Positions 17,016 to 26,164 of a stretch of DNA of 64,000 nt are shown here, piece by piece. Positions within the stretch are counted from its first letter, which is position 1. Each line of letters starts with the position of its first letter. A model generated the notes under the pieces. That model was given only the letters and a program-made list of their open reading frames with translations, was not told where the DNA came from and did not search any database. The DNA lies in the NCBI RefSeq assembly GCF_019880385.1, contig NZ_CP082273.1, positions 2,232,001 to 2,296,000 on the forward strand. Direction: 5' to 3'. The stretch is from Nocardioides coralli. Its GTDB lineage: Bacteria; Actinomycetota; Actinomycetes; Propionibacteriales; Nocardioidaceae. A program made the position numbers and the translations under genes.

Positions 17016-18916
17016 TGGCACGACGACTGCTGGGCTCGCTGCTGGGCTCGCTGCTGGCCGGTGGGTTGGTCCTCACCGGCTCCCCGGCGTACGCCGTGGA
17101 CGGCAGCGTCTCCTACGTGGAGCCCACCGACGACGGGCTGCAGATCCTCGTCGACGTCCCGCCCAACGCCGCCATCGACTTCGACAGCGTGGCGGTGACG
17201 ATCGACGGCACCAGCGCCCCCGCCGAAGCGGCCCCCGCGGACTCCACCACCTCGGTGCGACGGACCGCGGTGCTGGTCATGGACACCAGCAACTCCATGC
17301 GCGGCGACCGGATCGAGGCCGCCCAGGCAGCGGCGCGGATCTTCCTGGAGTCGGTGCCCGACGACGTCTACGTCGGCATCGTCACCTTCGACAACGACGT
17401 CTCGTCGGCGCTCGCCCCCAGCCTCGACCGCGAGCAAGCCCTGGCGGTCGTCGACGACCTCTCGCTCAGTGCCCAGACCCGGCTCTACGACGGCATCCAG
17501 GCTGGTCTCGAGCTGACCGGCTCGGAGGGCCTGCGACAGCTGCTCGTGCTCTCGGACGGTACCGACACCAGCGAGACGCCCCTGGAGGACACGACGGCGG
17601 CCATCGGGGTCTCGGAGACCCTCGTCAACGTGGTCTCGCTCGAGCAGCGGGGACGCGCCGAGCGCGCCCTGGAGGCGATCGCCACCGCCGGCGCCGGCAC
17701 CGTCATCAGCGCGGACGCCGACGCCCTCGGACAGGCGTTCAGTGCCGAGGCCGACGTCCTGGCGCGCCAGGTCCTGGTCACCGCGGAGATCCCCGAGGGC
17801 GTCACGGCAGCCGAGGGCACCGTCTCCGTCACCTTGGGCTCGGACCAGGGCGACGTCACGGCTTCGGCGTTCACCTCGATCGGCGCGTCCACAGCCGCAC
17901 CCGGCGCGCCGGCCATCGCCGCGGACGACCCACTGACTCTCGACAGCACCTGGTTGTACGCAGGACTGGGTGCTCTCGGGGGCGGTCTCCTGGTCACGCT
18001 GCTGCTGCTCGCCCCGCGCCCCCAGCGGCAGCTCGTGGGCGAAGAGCTCGCGACCCAGTACACCCGTCGCGTCACACGAGTTGGTGCGGACGGGGAGTCG
18101 GAGGCCTCTGACCAGGCGCTGGCACAGGCCACGGAGACCGCCGAGAAGGTGCTCCGGGCGAACAAGTCCCTCGAGTCCCGCATCTCGGATCGGCTCGAGG
18201 GTGCCGGCAACCCCTTCAAGCCGGCGGAGTGGCTGCTGCTCCACGTCGGCATCTTCCTGGTCTCGGGCCTCGTGGGCATGCTGCTGGGTGGCGGCAGCCT
18301 CATCCTGGGACTCGTCTTCCTCGCGTTGGGCGCCTTCGGACCGTGGATGTACCTGGGCTTCCGACGCAACCGCCGGCGCAAGGCGTTCGAGAAGCTGCTG
18401 CCCGACACGTTGCAGCTGATCTCGGGCTCCCTGGCTGCCGGGCTGTCACTGGCGCAGTCCATCGACACCGTCGTCCGCGACGGCCAGGACCCGGTCGCCA
18501 GCGAGTTCAAGCGGGTGTTGGTGGAGACGCGACTCGGCATCACCCTCGACGATGCCCTGGATGGTGTGGCCGAGCGGTTCCAGAGCAAGGACTTCAGCTG
18601 GGTCGTCATGGCGATCCGGATCCAGCGGCAGGTCGGTGGCAACCTGGCCGAGCTGCTCGACACGGTGGCTGGCACCATCCGGGAGCGGGAGTACATGCGC
18701 CGCCAGGTCGCCGCCCTGGCAGCCGAGGGCAAGCTCTCGGCCTGGGTGCTCGGCGGCCTGCCGCCGGCCTTCCTGGTCTACCTGCTGTTCTCCAAGCGTG
18801 ACTACGTGATGCCGATGTTCACCGAGCCGCTCGGGTGGATGATGCTCGGCGGCGCGGCCATGCTGCTGGGCGTCGGCGTCTTCTGGATGAGCCGGCTGGT
18901 CAAGGTGGAGGTCTGA
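17015..18916 (+). CDS. tadB: VWA domain fused to TadB (T2SSF) pilus inner-membrane protein
   Basis: This 633-residue protein joins two modules. Residues 1-27 are a signal peptide ending ASPAYA-like (GSPAYA), and about 85-265 form an extracytoplasmic von Willebrand A domain with a MIDAS motif DTSNS (Asp90, Ser92, Ser94) and LVLSDGTDTSE later. A transmembrane segment (about 310-332) and a cytoplasmic helical linker lead to a TadB-type T2SSF domain (about 430-600) with its usual LPDTLQLISGSLAAGLSLAQ and VGGNLAELLDTVAGTI motifs. TadB should form the membrane platform; the VWA part could bind metal and contact pilin or a surface ligand. Ordinary TadB proteins are about half this length. Its start overlaps the cpaF stop. 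Confidence 0.9.
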
Positions 18917-18917
18917 G

Positions 18918-19838
18918 ATGGCACTGCTCTTCATCATGGGCGTCCTCCTGGTGTTCGCTGCCATCGCCCTGCTGGCCATGGCCGTCGGGAAGCCCCAGGC
19001 CCAGGGCATGCACCGCTCGCTCGCGGTCATCGAGGCGATGTCCACCGCTCCGTCCGAACTCACGGCGGAGCTCGACCGTCCCTTCGCCGAGCGGGTGCTG
19101 GCGCCGATGCAGGGGCGGGCCTTCAAGATCGGGCGCAGGCTGGTCGGAGCCGACGCCGGTGAGCGGATCCGCATGAAGCTCGACACCGCGGGCAACCCGG
19201 CCGGGTGGACCGTCGAGCGCGTCATCGGCGGCAAGGTGATCGGGGCCGTGGCAGGGGCCATCGGAGGCTTTGCCTTCTCGGCACTGCTCGGCTTCGAAGC
19301 CACCACTCAGATCGTCTTCGTCGCCGGTGGCCTCTTCGCAGGTTTCTTCGCCCCCAATCTCTACCTCTACCAGAAGGGTTATGACCGGTCCGGCCGCATG
19401 CAACGCGACCTCCCGGATGCCATCGACCTGATGACCATCAGCGTCGAGAGCGGTCTGGGCTTCGATGCGGCCGTCCAGCAGGTGGCCACCAACACCGAGG
19501 GACCATTGTCGGACGAGTTCGCCCGGGTGCTCCGGGAGATGCAGATCGGCGCCTCGCGGTCGGAGTCCCTGCGGGCCTTGTCGGAGCGCACCACGGTCCC
19601 GGAGGTACGGACCTTCGTGAGCGCCATGGTGCAGGCTGACGCCTTCGGCATCCCGATCGCCCAGGTGCTGCGCGTCCAGTCGAGCGAGATCAGGGTGAAG
19701 CGGCGTCAGCGGGCCGAGGAGAAGGCGCAGCAGGTGCCGGTGAAGATCACGATCCCGCTGATCTTCACCATCCTCCCGTGTCTCTTCGTCGCGGTCATGG
19801 GCCCGGCGGTCATCAGCATCATGGGCTCCTTCTCGTGA
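18918..19838 (+). CDS. tadC: TadC-like T2SSF pilus inner-membrane protein
   Basis: This 306-residue membrane protein has an N-terminal hydrophobic segment, a mid-membrane pair (IGAVAGAIGGFAFSALLGF and IVFVAGGLFAGFFAPN), the T2SSF cytoplasmic motif block LPDAIDLMTISVESGLGFDAA and VQADAFGIPIAQVLRVQ, and a C-terminal membrane helix. It is the normal partner of TadB in the Flp platform. ATG at 18918 is 1 bp after the VWA-TadB stop, and the TGA at the end overlaps the GTG of the histidine kinase gene, so pilus and signalling genes are translationally linked. Confidence 0.92.
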   Translation: MALLFIMGVLLVFAAIALLAMAVGKPQAQGMHRSLAVIEAMSTAPSELTAELDRPFAERVLAPMQGRAFKIGRRLVGADAGERIRMKLDTAGNPAGWTVERVIGGKVIGAVAGAIGGFAFSALLGFEATTQIVFVAGGLFAGFFAPNLYLYQKGYDRSGRMQRDLPDAIDLMTISVESGLGFDAAVQQVATNTEGPLSDEFARVLREMQIGASRSESLRALSERTTVPEVRTFVSAMVQADAFGIPIAQVLRVQSSEIRVKRRQRAEEKAQQVPVKITIPLIFTILPCLFVAVMGPAVISIMGSFS

Positions 19839-21436
19839 CCCAGAGGGCAGCGCTGGCGCCGGCCTACTACCGCCTGGCGGTGGGGGCACGGATCTGGGCG
19901 CTGCTCGTCCTCGGCATCTCTGCCGCCAGCCTGGGCGACGGCACGTCCGCAGCCGCGCTGACGGTCCTGGGACTGGTCTGGAGCGTCTCCATCGCTGCGG
20001 AATGGCGCGGGTACACCTGGCTCTCGAAGTCGCCGCTGGAGCCGGTCCTCGTGTCCGCCGTGGCGGCGCGAAGCCTGGATGCCGACCTGTCGTTGCTCCT
20101 GGCCATGGCCATCCCGCCCTTCACCGGTGGTCTGTTGCGCGGCGTTCGCGGGGTGGTTCAGGCTCTGGCGGCCGAGCTCGTCGTGGTCGTCGCGCTCATC
20201 ATGACCCGCTACGGGACCTTCCAGGTCGACGAGGCCTCGAGCATCCTCACCTGGATCCTCACCGGCCTCGGGCTCGGCCTGATCGCCGCCTACGTCCAGC
20301 GGGCGGTGCTGGAGAAGCCGGACGATCCGCTCGCCCCCTACCGAGAGGCTCAGGTTCACCTGCGCGGCCTGCTGGACCTGTCGGGCGACCTGCGATCGGG
20401 GCTGGAGCCGGTGACGCTCGGAAGCCGCATCGCCGTCGCCGTACGCAACTCCCTCCCGGTCGAGGCCGTCGCGGTCTTCGTCCCGAGAGGAGACGAGCTG
20501 ACCCCGCTCGTGACCGGTGCCATCTCGAGCGCGGTCGACCAGTCCCTGCTCGAACCGATGGCCCACCGGGCGTGGAGCACGGGTCGTCCGATCATCGACG
20601 AGGAACGGTTCGCCCTCCCCCTGCCCACCGAGATGGGCATCGTCGCGGTGGTGACCGGCATGCTCGCCGTCGGCAGGGACGTGTCCGGTCTCGGGACCGA
20701 GGCACACCTGACGGCACTGGCGCGGTCGTTGCGTCCCCGGACCGTCCAGCTGGACACCGCCTTGATGTTCGCCCGCCTGCGCGATGCGGCCACCGCAGAC
20801 GAACGCCGCCGGCTGGCGCGTGACCTCCACGACGGCGTCGCGCAGGACATCGCATCCCTCGGCTACCTTGTCGACGCCCTTGGCATCACGCCCACCACCC
20901 CGGGGCAGGCGGAGTCACTGCGCCGGCTGCGCGAGCGCATCACCGACGTGGTCGCCCAGGTCCGTATGGCTGTGCAGACACTCCGGACCGACGCCGAGTC
21001 GGCGGAGAGCCTGGGCGCCGCAGTGAGCGGGCTGGCACGACACCTCAGCGAGAGCTCGGGGGTGCCGATCCGGGTGACCGTGGACGAGACCACGACCCGC
21101 CTCAGGCCCGAGGTCGAAGGCGAGCTGCTCCGCATCGCGCAGGAGGCGATGACCAACGCCGTGCGCCACGCCAGCGCCAGCCTCATCGATGTCACGTGCA
21201 AGGTCGCTGCACCCTTGGCCGAGATCACCGTCCGCGACGACGGCAACGGTCTCGGGCAGCCCCGCGAGGACTCCTACGGCGTCGCCATCATGCAGGAGCG
21301 CGCCGAGCTCATCGACGCCGACTTCTCCATCGAGTCCGCGGAGCGCCGTGGAACCGTCGTCACCGTGCGCGTGCCGTCGCGACACCAGAGCGCCTCCCGT
21401 GTTCCAGACCCCCTACCTGACAAGGTGTCCCTGTGA
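19835..21436 (+). CDS. Membrane sensor histidine kinase of the pilus locus (NarL-type, GAF-like region)
   Basis: This 533-residue kinase has about 150 residues of hydrophobic segments, a GAF-like sensor region (about 165-325, with GSRIAVAVRNSLPVEAVAVF), a HisKA_3 dimerisation segment with the phospho-accepting His in RRLARDLHDGVAQDIA, and a HATPase domain with an N-box (EAMTNAVRHA) and G box (VRDDGNGLG). GTG at 19835 overlaps the tadC stop by 4 bp (GTGA), and its own TGA overlaps the response-regulator start by 4 bp. The position inside the operon means the pilus genes carry their own regulator; the stimulus cannot be read from sequence. Confidence 0.9.
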   Translation: MTQRAALAPAYYRLAVGARIWALLVLGISAASLGDGTSAAALTVLGLVWSVSIAAEWRGYTWLSKSPLEPVLVSAVAARSLDADLSLLLAMAIPPFTGGLLRGVRGVVQALAAELVVVVALIMTRYGTFQVDEASSILTWILTGLGLGLIAAYVQRAVLEKPDDPLAPYREAQVHLRGLLDLSGDLRSGLEPVTLGSRIAVAVRNSLPVEAVAVFVPRGDELTPLVTGAISSAVDQSLLEPMAHRAWSTGRPIIDEERFALPLPTEMGIVAVVTGMLAVGRDVSGLGTEAHLTALARSLRPRTVQLDTALMFARLRDAATADERRRLARDLHDGVAQDIASLGYLVDALGITPTTPGQAESLRRLRERITDVVAQVRMAVQTLRTDAESAESLGAAVSGLARHLSESSGVPIRVTVDETTTRLRPEVEGELLRIAQEAMTNAVRHASASLIDVTCKVAAPLAEITVRDDGNGLGQPREDSYGVAIMQERAELIDADFSIESAERRGTVVTVRVPSRHQSASRVPDPLPDKVSL

Positions 21437-22086
21437 GCAGCAGCACCAGCGTCCTCCTCGTCGACGACCACGAGCTGATCCGCGACGGGCTCTCCGGTGC
21501 GTTCTCCGCACAGCCCGACATGACCGTGCTCGGCGCGGCCCGGACTGTCACCGAGGCGCTGGCCATGTTTGACCAGATGGCACCCGACGTCGTGGTGACC
21601 GACCTGCAGCTGCCCGACGGAACCGGCCTCGACGTCGTGCGGCGCGTCCGGGCAAAGTCCCGTGACATCGGCGTCGTGGTCCTGACCATGCACTCCGGAG
21701 ACGACCAGATCTTCGCCGCGATGGAAGCCGGGGCCTCGGCGTTCGTCGGCAAGGACGCCCCGTCGGGGGAGGTGGTCAAGGCAGCGCGCCACGCCGCCGT
21801 CTCACCGCGCTCGTTCCTGTGCGCTGGGCTCGCCCAGGCGATGACACGGCGCATGTCGGGTGAGAGCTCCCGCTTGTCCGACCGTGAGCACGAGGTGCTG
21901 GTGCTGCTCGCCGACGGGCTCAGTGCCGGCGAGATCGCCCCGAAGCTCCACCTGTCGGAGTCGACGGTGAAGTCGCACGTGGCTCGGATCTACCAGAAGC
22001 TGGGGGCCGCCAACCGTGCCCAGGCGCTGGTGACCGCGATGCGCATCGGTCTGCTGTCCAGCATCGATCCGCGCTCCGCGACCTAG
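21433..22086 (+). CDS. LuxR/NarL-type response regulator of the pilus locus
   Basis: This 217-residue two-domain regulator has an acidic pair VDDHE near residue 10, phospho-acceptor Asp57 in VVVTDLQLPDGTG, and switch residues VLTM and GKDAPS. The C-terminal LuxR helix-turn-helix includes LSDREHEVLVLLADGLSAGEIA and LSESTVKSHVARIYQKL. It is coupled to the upstream kinase by a GTGA overlap. The nearest candidate target is the palindrome at 22097-22112, immediately downstream, in front of the first pilin gene. It probably sets pilin expression in response to the kinase. Confidence 0.92.
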   Translation: MSSSTSVLLVDDHELIRDGLSGAFSAQPDMTVLGAARTVTEALAMFDQMAPDVVVTDLQLPDGTGLDVVRRVRAKSRDIGVVVLTMHSGDDQIFAAMEAGASAFVGKDAPSGEVVKAARHAAVSPRSFLCAGLAQAMTRRMSGESSRLSDREHEVLVLLADGLSAGEIAPKLHLSESTVKSHVARIYQKLGAANRAQALVTAMRIGLLSSIDPRSAT

Positions 22087-22096
22087 TCGTCTCCCG

Positions 22097-22128
22097 TAGT
22101 CCGAATGGACTATCGCACTCGGTCCGAA
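22097..22128. promoter_or_regulatory. Palindrome and GTCCGAA repeats upstream of flp, candidate regulator site
   Basis: TAGTCC-GAAT-GGACTA (22097-22112) is a perfect inverted repeat with 6-bp arms. Its GTCCGAA (22099-22105) recurs at 22122-22128, a 23-bp step. There is no T tract, so it is not a terminator. The position between the response-regulator gene and the first pilin gene makes it a candidate operator for that regulator. A second inverted repeat, CGAGA-CGAT-TCTCG, lies at 22156-22169. Confidence 0.4.
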
Positions 22129-22235
22129 CTCCGGGTGATACATCACCGCCACCTGCGAGACGATTCTCGTGTTGGAGGTCGCTTGGGCCTCCACTTGCCC
22201 CCGAAAGATTCGAAACCCGCAAGGAGCCCCCCAAG

Positions 22236-22454
22236 ATGATCACCTTCCTCGAGAACCTGATTGCCGCCCGCCGCGCCAAGGCCGACGAGCGTGGCGCCTC
22301 GGCCGTGGAGTACGGCCTGCTCATCGCCGGCATCGCCGCCCTGATCGTGGTCGTGGTGTTCGCGCTCGGCCCCGTCATCAAGGAGGCCTTCAAGGACACC
22401 TGCACCGAGGTCCAGGGCAAGGGCAGCATCTCTGCCTCTTCGTGCGGTAACTGA
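22236..22454 (+). CDS. flp: Flp-type IVb pilin, first copy
   Basis: This 72-residue prepilin has a short charged leader ending DERG, a predicted cleavage before ASAVEYGLLIAGIAALI, and the conserved Glu at position +5 and Tyr at +6 of the mature protein, as in Flp pilins. The hydrophobic helix (about 24-45) is followed by a short polar tail with two Cys (DTCTE, SSCGN) that could form a disulfide. A strong AAGGAG ribosome-binding site precedes the ATG. It is the major-pilin candidate: it has the longer leader region (149 bp) and the better translation signal. The prepilin peptidase that would process it is not in the window. Confidence 0.93.
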   Translation: MITFLENLIAARRAKADERGASAVEYGLLIAGIAALIVVVVFALGPVIKEAFKDTCTEVQGKGSISASSCGN

Positions 22455-22463
22455 GTCACCGGT

Positions 22464-22500
22464 CGGAGTGGGTGGTCGCAACCCGCGGCCACCCACTCCG
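22464..22500 (+). terminator. Strong hairpin between the two pilin genes (attenuator candidate)
   Basis: A perfect 12-bp stem, CGGAGTGGGTGG pairing with CCACCCACTCCG, closes a 13-nt loop. It begins 9 bp after the first pilin's stop and ends just before the ribosome-binding site of the second. No U tract follows, so it may stabilise the 3' end of the first pilin message or partly terminate, lowering expression of the second pilin. Confidence 0.6.
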
Positions 22501-22519
22501 TCGCTTGAAGGGAGCGGGT

Positions 22520-22708
22520 ATGGCTACCCGGAGAACTACCCCGGAGCGGGGTGCCTCGTCGGTCGAGTACGCGCTGCTCATCACCGGGATCGCAGTGGTC
22601 CTGGTGGTCGTGATCTTCTCGATGGGCGACGTCACGAAGAACATGTTCGGCACCACCTGCGAGGAGATCGATCGCGAGGCTCAGGCGTCGGCGTCCTGCA
22701 ACGGATAG
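22520..22708 (+). CDS. Flp-type IVb pilin, second copy
   Basis: This 62-residue prepilin-like protein has a short leader ending TPERG, predicted cleavage before ASSVEYALLITGIAVV, with Glu+5 and Tyr+6 present. The tail is short and carries two Cys (TTCEE, ASCNG), mirroring the first pilin. GAAGGGAG lies 7 nt before the ATG at 22520. A longer in-frame start at 22472 would place the leader inside the hairpin and is rejected. It is probably a minor or alternative pilin. Its last 28 bp overlap the 3' end of the convergent M48 peptidase gene. Confidence 0.88.
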   Translation: MATRRTTPERGASSVEYALLITGIAVVLVVVIFSMGDVTKNMFGTTCEEIDREAQASASCNG

Positions 22709-23922
22709 TCGATCAGCCCGAGACGCTGCAACACCGTGGGATGCGACCCGAACCAGATCTGTGACAGGGCTGGCGGGGTCGGATCCGACAGTGAGCGCAA
22801 CGTGAACGTCCGCTGCAGCCCGACGAACGCATGGGGATCGTCGGTCACCGCCAGGGACTCCACGTCGGCGCGGAGCTCGACCTTGCGACTGATGGTGTTC
22901 TCCACAGGAGCAGCGGCGAGGGTGAAGAGCGCCAGCAACGCCAGCACGGTGGGGACCGATCTCGGGTCGGTCACCGCACCACTCCCCCGAGATCGGATCT
23001 GCAGCACCAGGATCAGCAGTCCGACCGCCGACACCGTCCCGGCGACGCCCAGAACGGTGCCCACCAGCACGTCGCGCTTCGCCGCGTGCGCGAGCTCGTG
23101 AGCCGTCACCACCAGGACCTGGTCCTGCTCCGCGCCGTCCAGCAACGTGTCGTAGACGACGACGCGACGTGTCGACCCGTAGCCCGAGACATAGGCGTTC
23201 AGCGTCGTCGTACGTCGCGAAGCGTCCGCCACGAGCACGTCGTCCAGCTCCACCTCCATGCGTTCGGCGAGCTCCAGCACCTCAGTGCGCAGCTCCCCCG
23301 CCGGCAGCGACGCGAAGTCGTTGAACAGCGGCTCGACGACCACGGGGTAGACGAACGACCCCAGCATCACCAAGCCCCCGAGGAACGCCGCCGCGAGCGC
23401 CGGCCAGATCCGTCGCCATCGACGCGCCAGCGCCACGACGACGACGAGAGCGGTTGCCGTCACCAGCGTCTCGATGCCCTCCGACACCGCGACGTCGCGT
23501 AGCCAGCCCACCCACGGCTGCGTGGAGAGGCCCGCGTCGACCCGGTTCCGGTGCCCAGCTGCGGACAGCGGAAGGCTCGCCAGCCTGCGCACCAGCTCCA
23601 CGACGACGACGGCCAGGGCCACCTGCGCCCACCATGGCCCGGGAAGCCGCTGGACCAGGCGCTGTCCGGCCGTCGTGAAACCCAGCCAGCACACCACGGC
23701 GAGCGACAGGGCCAGCGAGCTCCACCCCCAGACGCGGGCCCAGAAGGAGAAGTGCTCGGCGCGAGCGATCTCGGCAGCCGTGAAGACCTCGGACGCCGCC
23801 ACGGGCTCGACAGGGCCGCCCGGCACCGGGTCCCACGGCACGAGCCACCACGCCAGCACCACGAAGGTCACGCCGCCCAGGACGGCCACCCCCGCCGCGG
23901 CTGCCCGGTCGGGAGGTCTCAC
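22681..23922 (-). CDS. M48 family membrane metallopeptidase (CAAX prenyl protease 1/Ste24-like)
   Basis: This 413-residue protein has several N-terminal membrane segments, a soluble region, and the zinc motif TAHELAHAAKRD (HExxH), with a downstream ENTISRKVELRADVESL block that carries the third ligand, as in Ste24/M48. Bacterial members degrade or process membrane and secreted proteins; the substrate is unknown. GTG at 23922 overlaps the stop of the upstream HEAAH protein gene (GTGA, 23919-23922), preferred to an in-frame GTG 30 bp earlier. It is the third gene of the NlpC/P60 operon and converges on the second pilin gene with a 28-bp coding overlap. Confidence 0.88.
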   Translation of the reverse strand: MRPPDRAAAAGVAVLGGVTFVVLAWWLVPWDPVPGGPVEPVAASEVFTAAEIARAEHFSFWARVWGWSSLALSLAVVCWLGFTTAGQRLVQRLPGPWWAQVALAVVVVELVRRLASLPLSAAGHRNRVDAGLSTQPWVGWLRDVAVSEGIETLVTATALVVVVALARRWRRIWPALAAAFLGGLVMLGSFVYPVVVEPLFNDFASLPAGELRTEVLELAERMEVELDDVLVADASRRTTTLNAYVSGYGSTRRVVVYDTLLDGAEQDQVLVVTAHELAHAAKRDVLVGTVLGVAGTVSAVGLLILVLQIRSRGSGAVTDPRSVPTVLALLALFTLAAAPVENTISRKVELRADVESLAVTDDPHAFVGLQRTFTLRSLSDPTPPALSQIWFGSHPTVLQRLGLIDYPLQDADA

Positions 23923-25175
23923 GCCGCCAAGTCTGACAGCGACTGCCGCCACTCCCGCGTGAAGGCGCGGAGCGACAGCCCGAAGGTCTCGGCGAAGAGC
24001 CCGGGGAAGTCCCGCACGCCGTCAGCGCGACGGTAGAACCGCAGCAGCGCGCGTTCACCGACCCGGTCCGCGAGGAGCCGGCAGGCGAGCCACGCGGCCT
24101 CGTAGGCCGCGCCGAAGTGCTGGGAGGCGTCGTCGAACTCCGCGTCGCCCGGCAACGTCCGCGGGGGCCCCTCCTCCCGGACCTGTCGGATGACCTGCGC
24201 CGCCGTCGTCGTGACCGGCAACGGGACGTCTCGCAGGGCGACGTAGTCGGCCATGCCCTCCGCGAGCCACACTGGCAACCTCGACTCCGTGGCCCCCAGG
24301 GCGACGTGGGCCGCCTCGTGGCTGACGACCACCTGGGCTCCCAGCGGCTCCAGGGTCTCCATCCGGTCGGGGTTGAGGAAGACATGGGCGGACCTCCCCC
24401 TGTCCGTGTCCCCGTCCGGCGACGCCGTGACTCCGGCGACGTTCGCGAAGGTCCCCGGTTCGGCCGCGAGGGCACGGTCGAGTCCCGCTGCCGAGTCAGG
24501 TACCTCGACGACGAGCCCCGACCGCCAGCCCGGGACGACGCGCCGCACGACGACCACGGCGCGGCGGGTCATGCGGTGGTACCGAGCGACGTCCGAGGTG
24601 GCGAGCGTCAGGGCCGCACCCGTCCGGCGGACAGAGACCTCCGGCGCCATCCAGATCGGCAGCCGGCCCGCGGGCCCCCCGACGTCCGTGATCACGACAT
24701 CGCCGCCGCGGGGGGCGAACCCGATCTCGACCTCGCTGGTCGACCTCTCGACGTCGAAGCCGCGGAAGCGCCAGGTGACACTCGCGACCGCTCGCCACTC
24801 CCCCTCCTCGTCCGCACCACCGAGCTCGTCGACGTAGCGCAGGTCGACATCGTCGACCGGGATCCCTCGGGCCGTCCGCACCAGGGTCGCCAGCGCCGCA
24901 CCCGTCTCCTCGTCACCTCCGGCGGCGAGCTCCCGCGCGGCTGATGCGTCTCCGCCCCGCACGGCGTCGGTCAACCTCTTCAGGAGCGCGGCTGCCTCCG
25001 CCGGCCGGATGTCGCTGGCTGCGGGGCCGGGGGGTGGGGCGACGTACTCCTCGTCGCTCAGGAGCACCCACAGCGTGCCGGCCACGATCAGGGCCAGGAA
25101 CGACGAGAGGCCGACCACCCACCTGCGTGAGTGACCGGCCTCGTGCGTCGGGGCGTCAGCCAGGGCGGACCGCAC
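23919..25175 (-). CDS. Membrane-anchored gluzincin-like (peptidase MA-type) protein
   Basis: This 418-residue protein has one N-terminal transmembrane helix (about 18-38), a region with NTF2-like appearance (DAVRGGDASAARELA to EVEIGFAPRGG) and a C-terminal segment with the zinc motif VSHEAAHVALG followed 20 residues later by WLAEGMADYVAL, whose Glu is the expected third ligand. This spacing is typical of gluzincins of the peptidase MA-like family, so an extracytoplasmic protease is likely; the substrate is unknown. GTG at 25175 overlaps the NlpC/P60 gene end by 20 bp. It is the middle gene of the operon and is coupled to the M48 gene. Confidence 0.78.
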   Translation of the reverse strand: MRSALADAPTHEAGHSRRWVVGLSSFLALIVAGTLWVLLSDEEYVAPPPGPAASDIRPAEAAALLKRLTDAVRGGDASAARELAAGGDEETGAALATLVRTARGIPVDDVDLRYVDELGGADEEGEWRAVASVTWRFRGFDVERSTSEVEIGFAPRGGDVVITDVGGPAGRLPIWMAPEVSVRRTGAALTLATSDVARYHRMTRRAVVVVRRVVPGWRSGLVVEVPDSAAGLDRALAAEPGTFANVAGVTASPDGDTDRGRSAHVFLNPDRMETLEPLGAQVVVSHEAAHVALGATESRLPVWLAEGMADYVALRDVPLPVTTTAAQVIRQVREEGPPRTLPGDAEFDDASQHFGAAYEAAWLACRLLADRVGERALLRFYRRADGVRDFPGLFAETFGLSLRAFTREWRQSLSDLAA

Positions 25176-26136
25176 CCGTGTAGGGCATCGAGTGCAGGCC
25201 AGCGGTCTCCACGCCGGTCGAGGGGTTCGCGGCGTGGACGATCTGGCCGTTGCCGATGTAGATGCCGACGTGGCTGATCGGGTTGTAGTAGAAGACCAGG
25301 TCGCCCGGCTGCAGGGCGCTGGCCGCGACGCGCGGGCCGGAGCTGTACTGGGCGCTCGAGGAGTGCGGCAGGCTGACTCCGGCGGCTCCCCAGGCTCGCA
25401 TGGTCAGGCCGGAGCAGTCGTAGGCGTCCGGACCGGCCGCCCCGTAGACATAAGCATCGCCCACCTGCGCGAGCGCGTAGTTGACCGCGACACCGGCGCG
25501 GCCGGAGACCGGGACGTCCGGGACCCGGGTCTGGCTGCGCGACGTCGTCAGCCGCTCGCGCTCCTCGGCCTCGAGCCGGCTGAGCACCTCCTTGGCCTCG
25601 GCGAGCTTCTCGTCGACGGTCTTCTTCTCGGCCGCGAGCTTCTTCTCGGCGGCGGCGATCTCGTCGAGCCGGCCGCGGGTGGCGCCCTCACGCAGGTGGA
25701 GTGCCTTGGCCTCGCGTGCGTAGGCGGAGAACAGCTGCGACTGGAGGTCGCTGTAGGAGGTCATCGTCGAGAGCTGGTCGAGGAAGGCACCGGGGTCCTC
25801 GCTGACGAAGACCTCGCTCACGGCCGACATGCTCTCGCCCTGGTACTGGCGGATGACCGAGTCGCGCACCTCCGTGCGCGCCGCCTCCAGCGCCCGGTCC
25901 TGGCGCTTCTGGTCGGCCTCGAGGGACGTGAGGTCGCGCTCGAGCTCGTCGAGCTCCAGCTTGATGTCGTGGTAACGCTCCTGGGCAGCCTCGGCCTCGT
26001 GGTAGAGGCGGTCGACCCGCTCCTTGACGTCCTCGATCTCGGGCTCGGCCTGTGCGGCGCCCGGGACGAGGCCCACAGCAGCGGCGAACGAGATGCCGAG
26101 CACGGCACTGATGAGTCGCTTCCGACCGTTGAACAC
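25156..26136 (-). CDS. Secreted NlpC/P60 peptidoglycan hydrolase (RipA-like)
   Basis: This 326-residue secreted protein has a signal peptide cleaved after AAQA (about residue 30), a coiled-coil region (about 35-210) and a C-terminal NlpC/P60 domain. The domain shows the nucleophile in AYDCSGLTMRAWG, the catalytic His in SHVGIYIG and a downstream HAAN. It should cut stem peptides in peptidoglycan, as in the RipA family, with the coiled coil keeping activity in check. GTG at 26136 has AAGGGAG upstream. The leader carries a ydaO-type riboswitch, so expression should respond to c-di-AMP. It appears equivalent to Rv2190c by position. Confidence 0.92.
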   Translation of the reverse strand: MFNGRKRLISAVLGISFAAAVGLVPGAAQAEPEIEDVKERVDRLYHEAEAAQERYHDIKLELDELERDLTSLEADQKRQDRALEAARTEVRDSVIRQYQGESMSAVSEVFVSEDPGAFLDQLSTMTSYSDLQSQLFSAYAREAKALHLREGATRGRLDEIAAAEKKLAAEKKTVDEKLAEAKEVLSRLEAEERERLTTSRSQTRVPDVPVSGRAGVAVNYALAQVGDAYVYGAAGPDAYDCSGLTMRAWGAAGVSLPHSSSAQYSSGPRVAASALQPGDLVFYYNPISHVGIYIGNGQIVHAANPSTGVETAGLHSMPYTGAVRPG

Positions 26137-26164
26137 GAGCGGGCGTTCTCCCTTGCGTCGTCGT

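Noticed and set aside
22097..22112. Rho-independent terminator after the response regulator
   Set aside because: The stem has only 6 bp with a 4-nt loop and there is no T tract or GC-rich continuation, so an operator is more likely.
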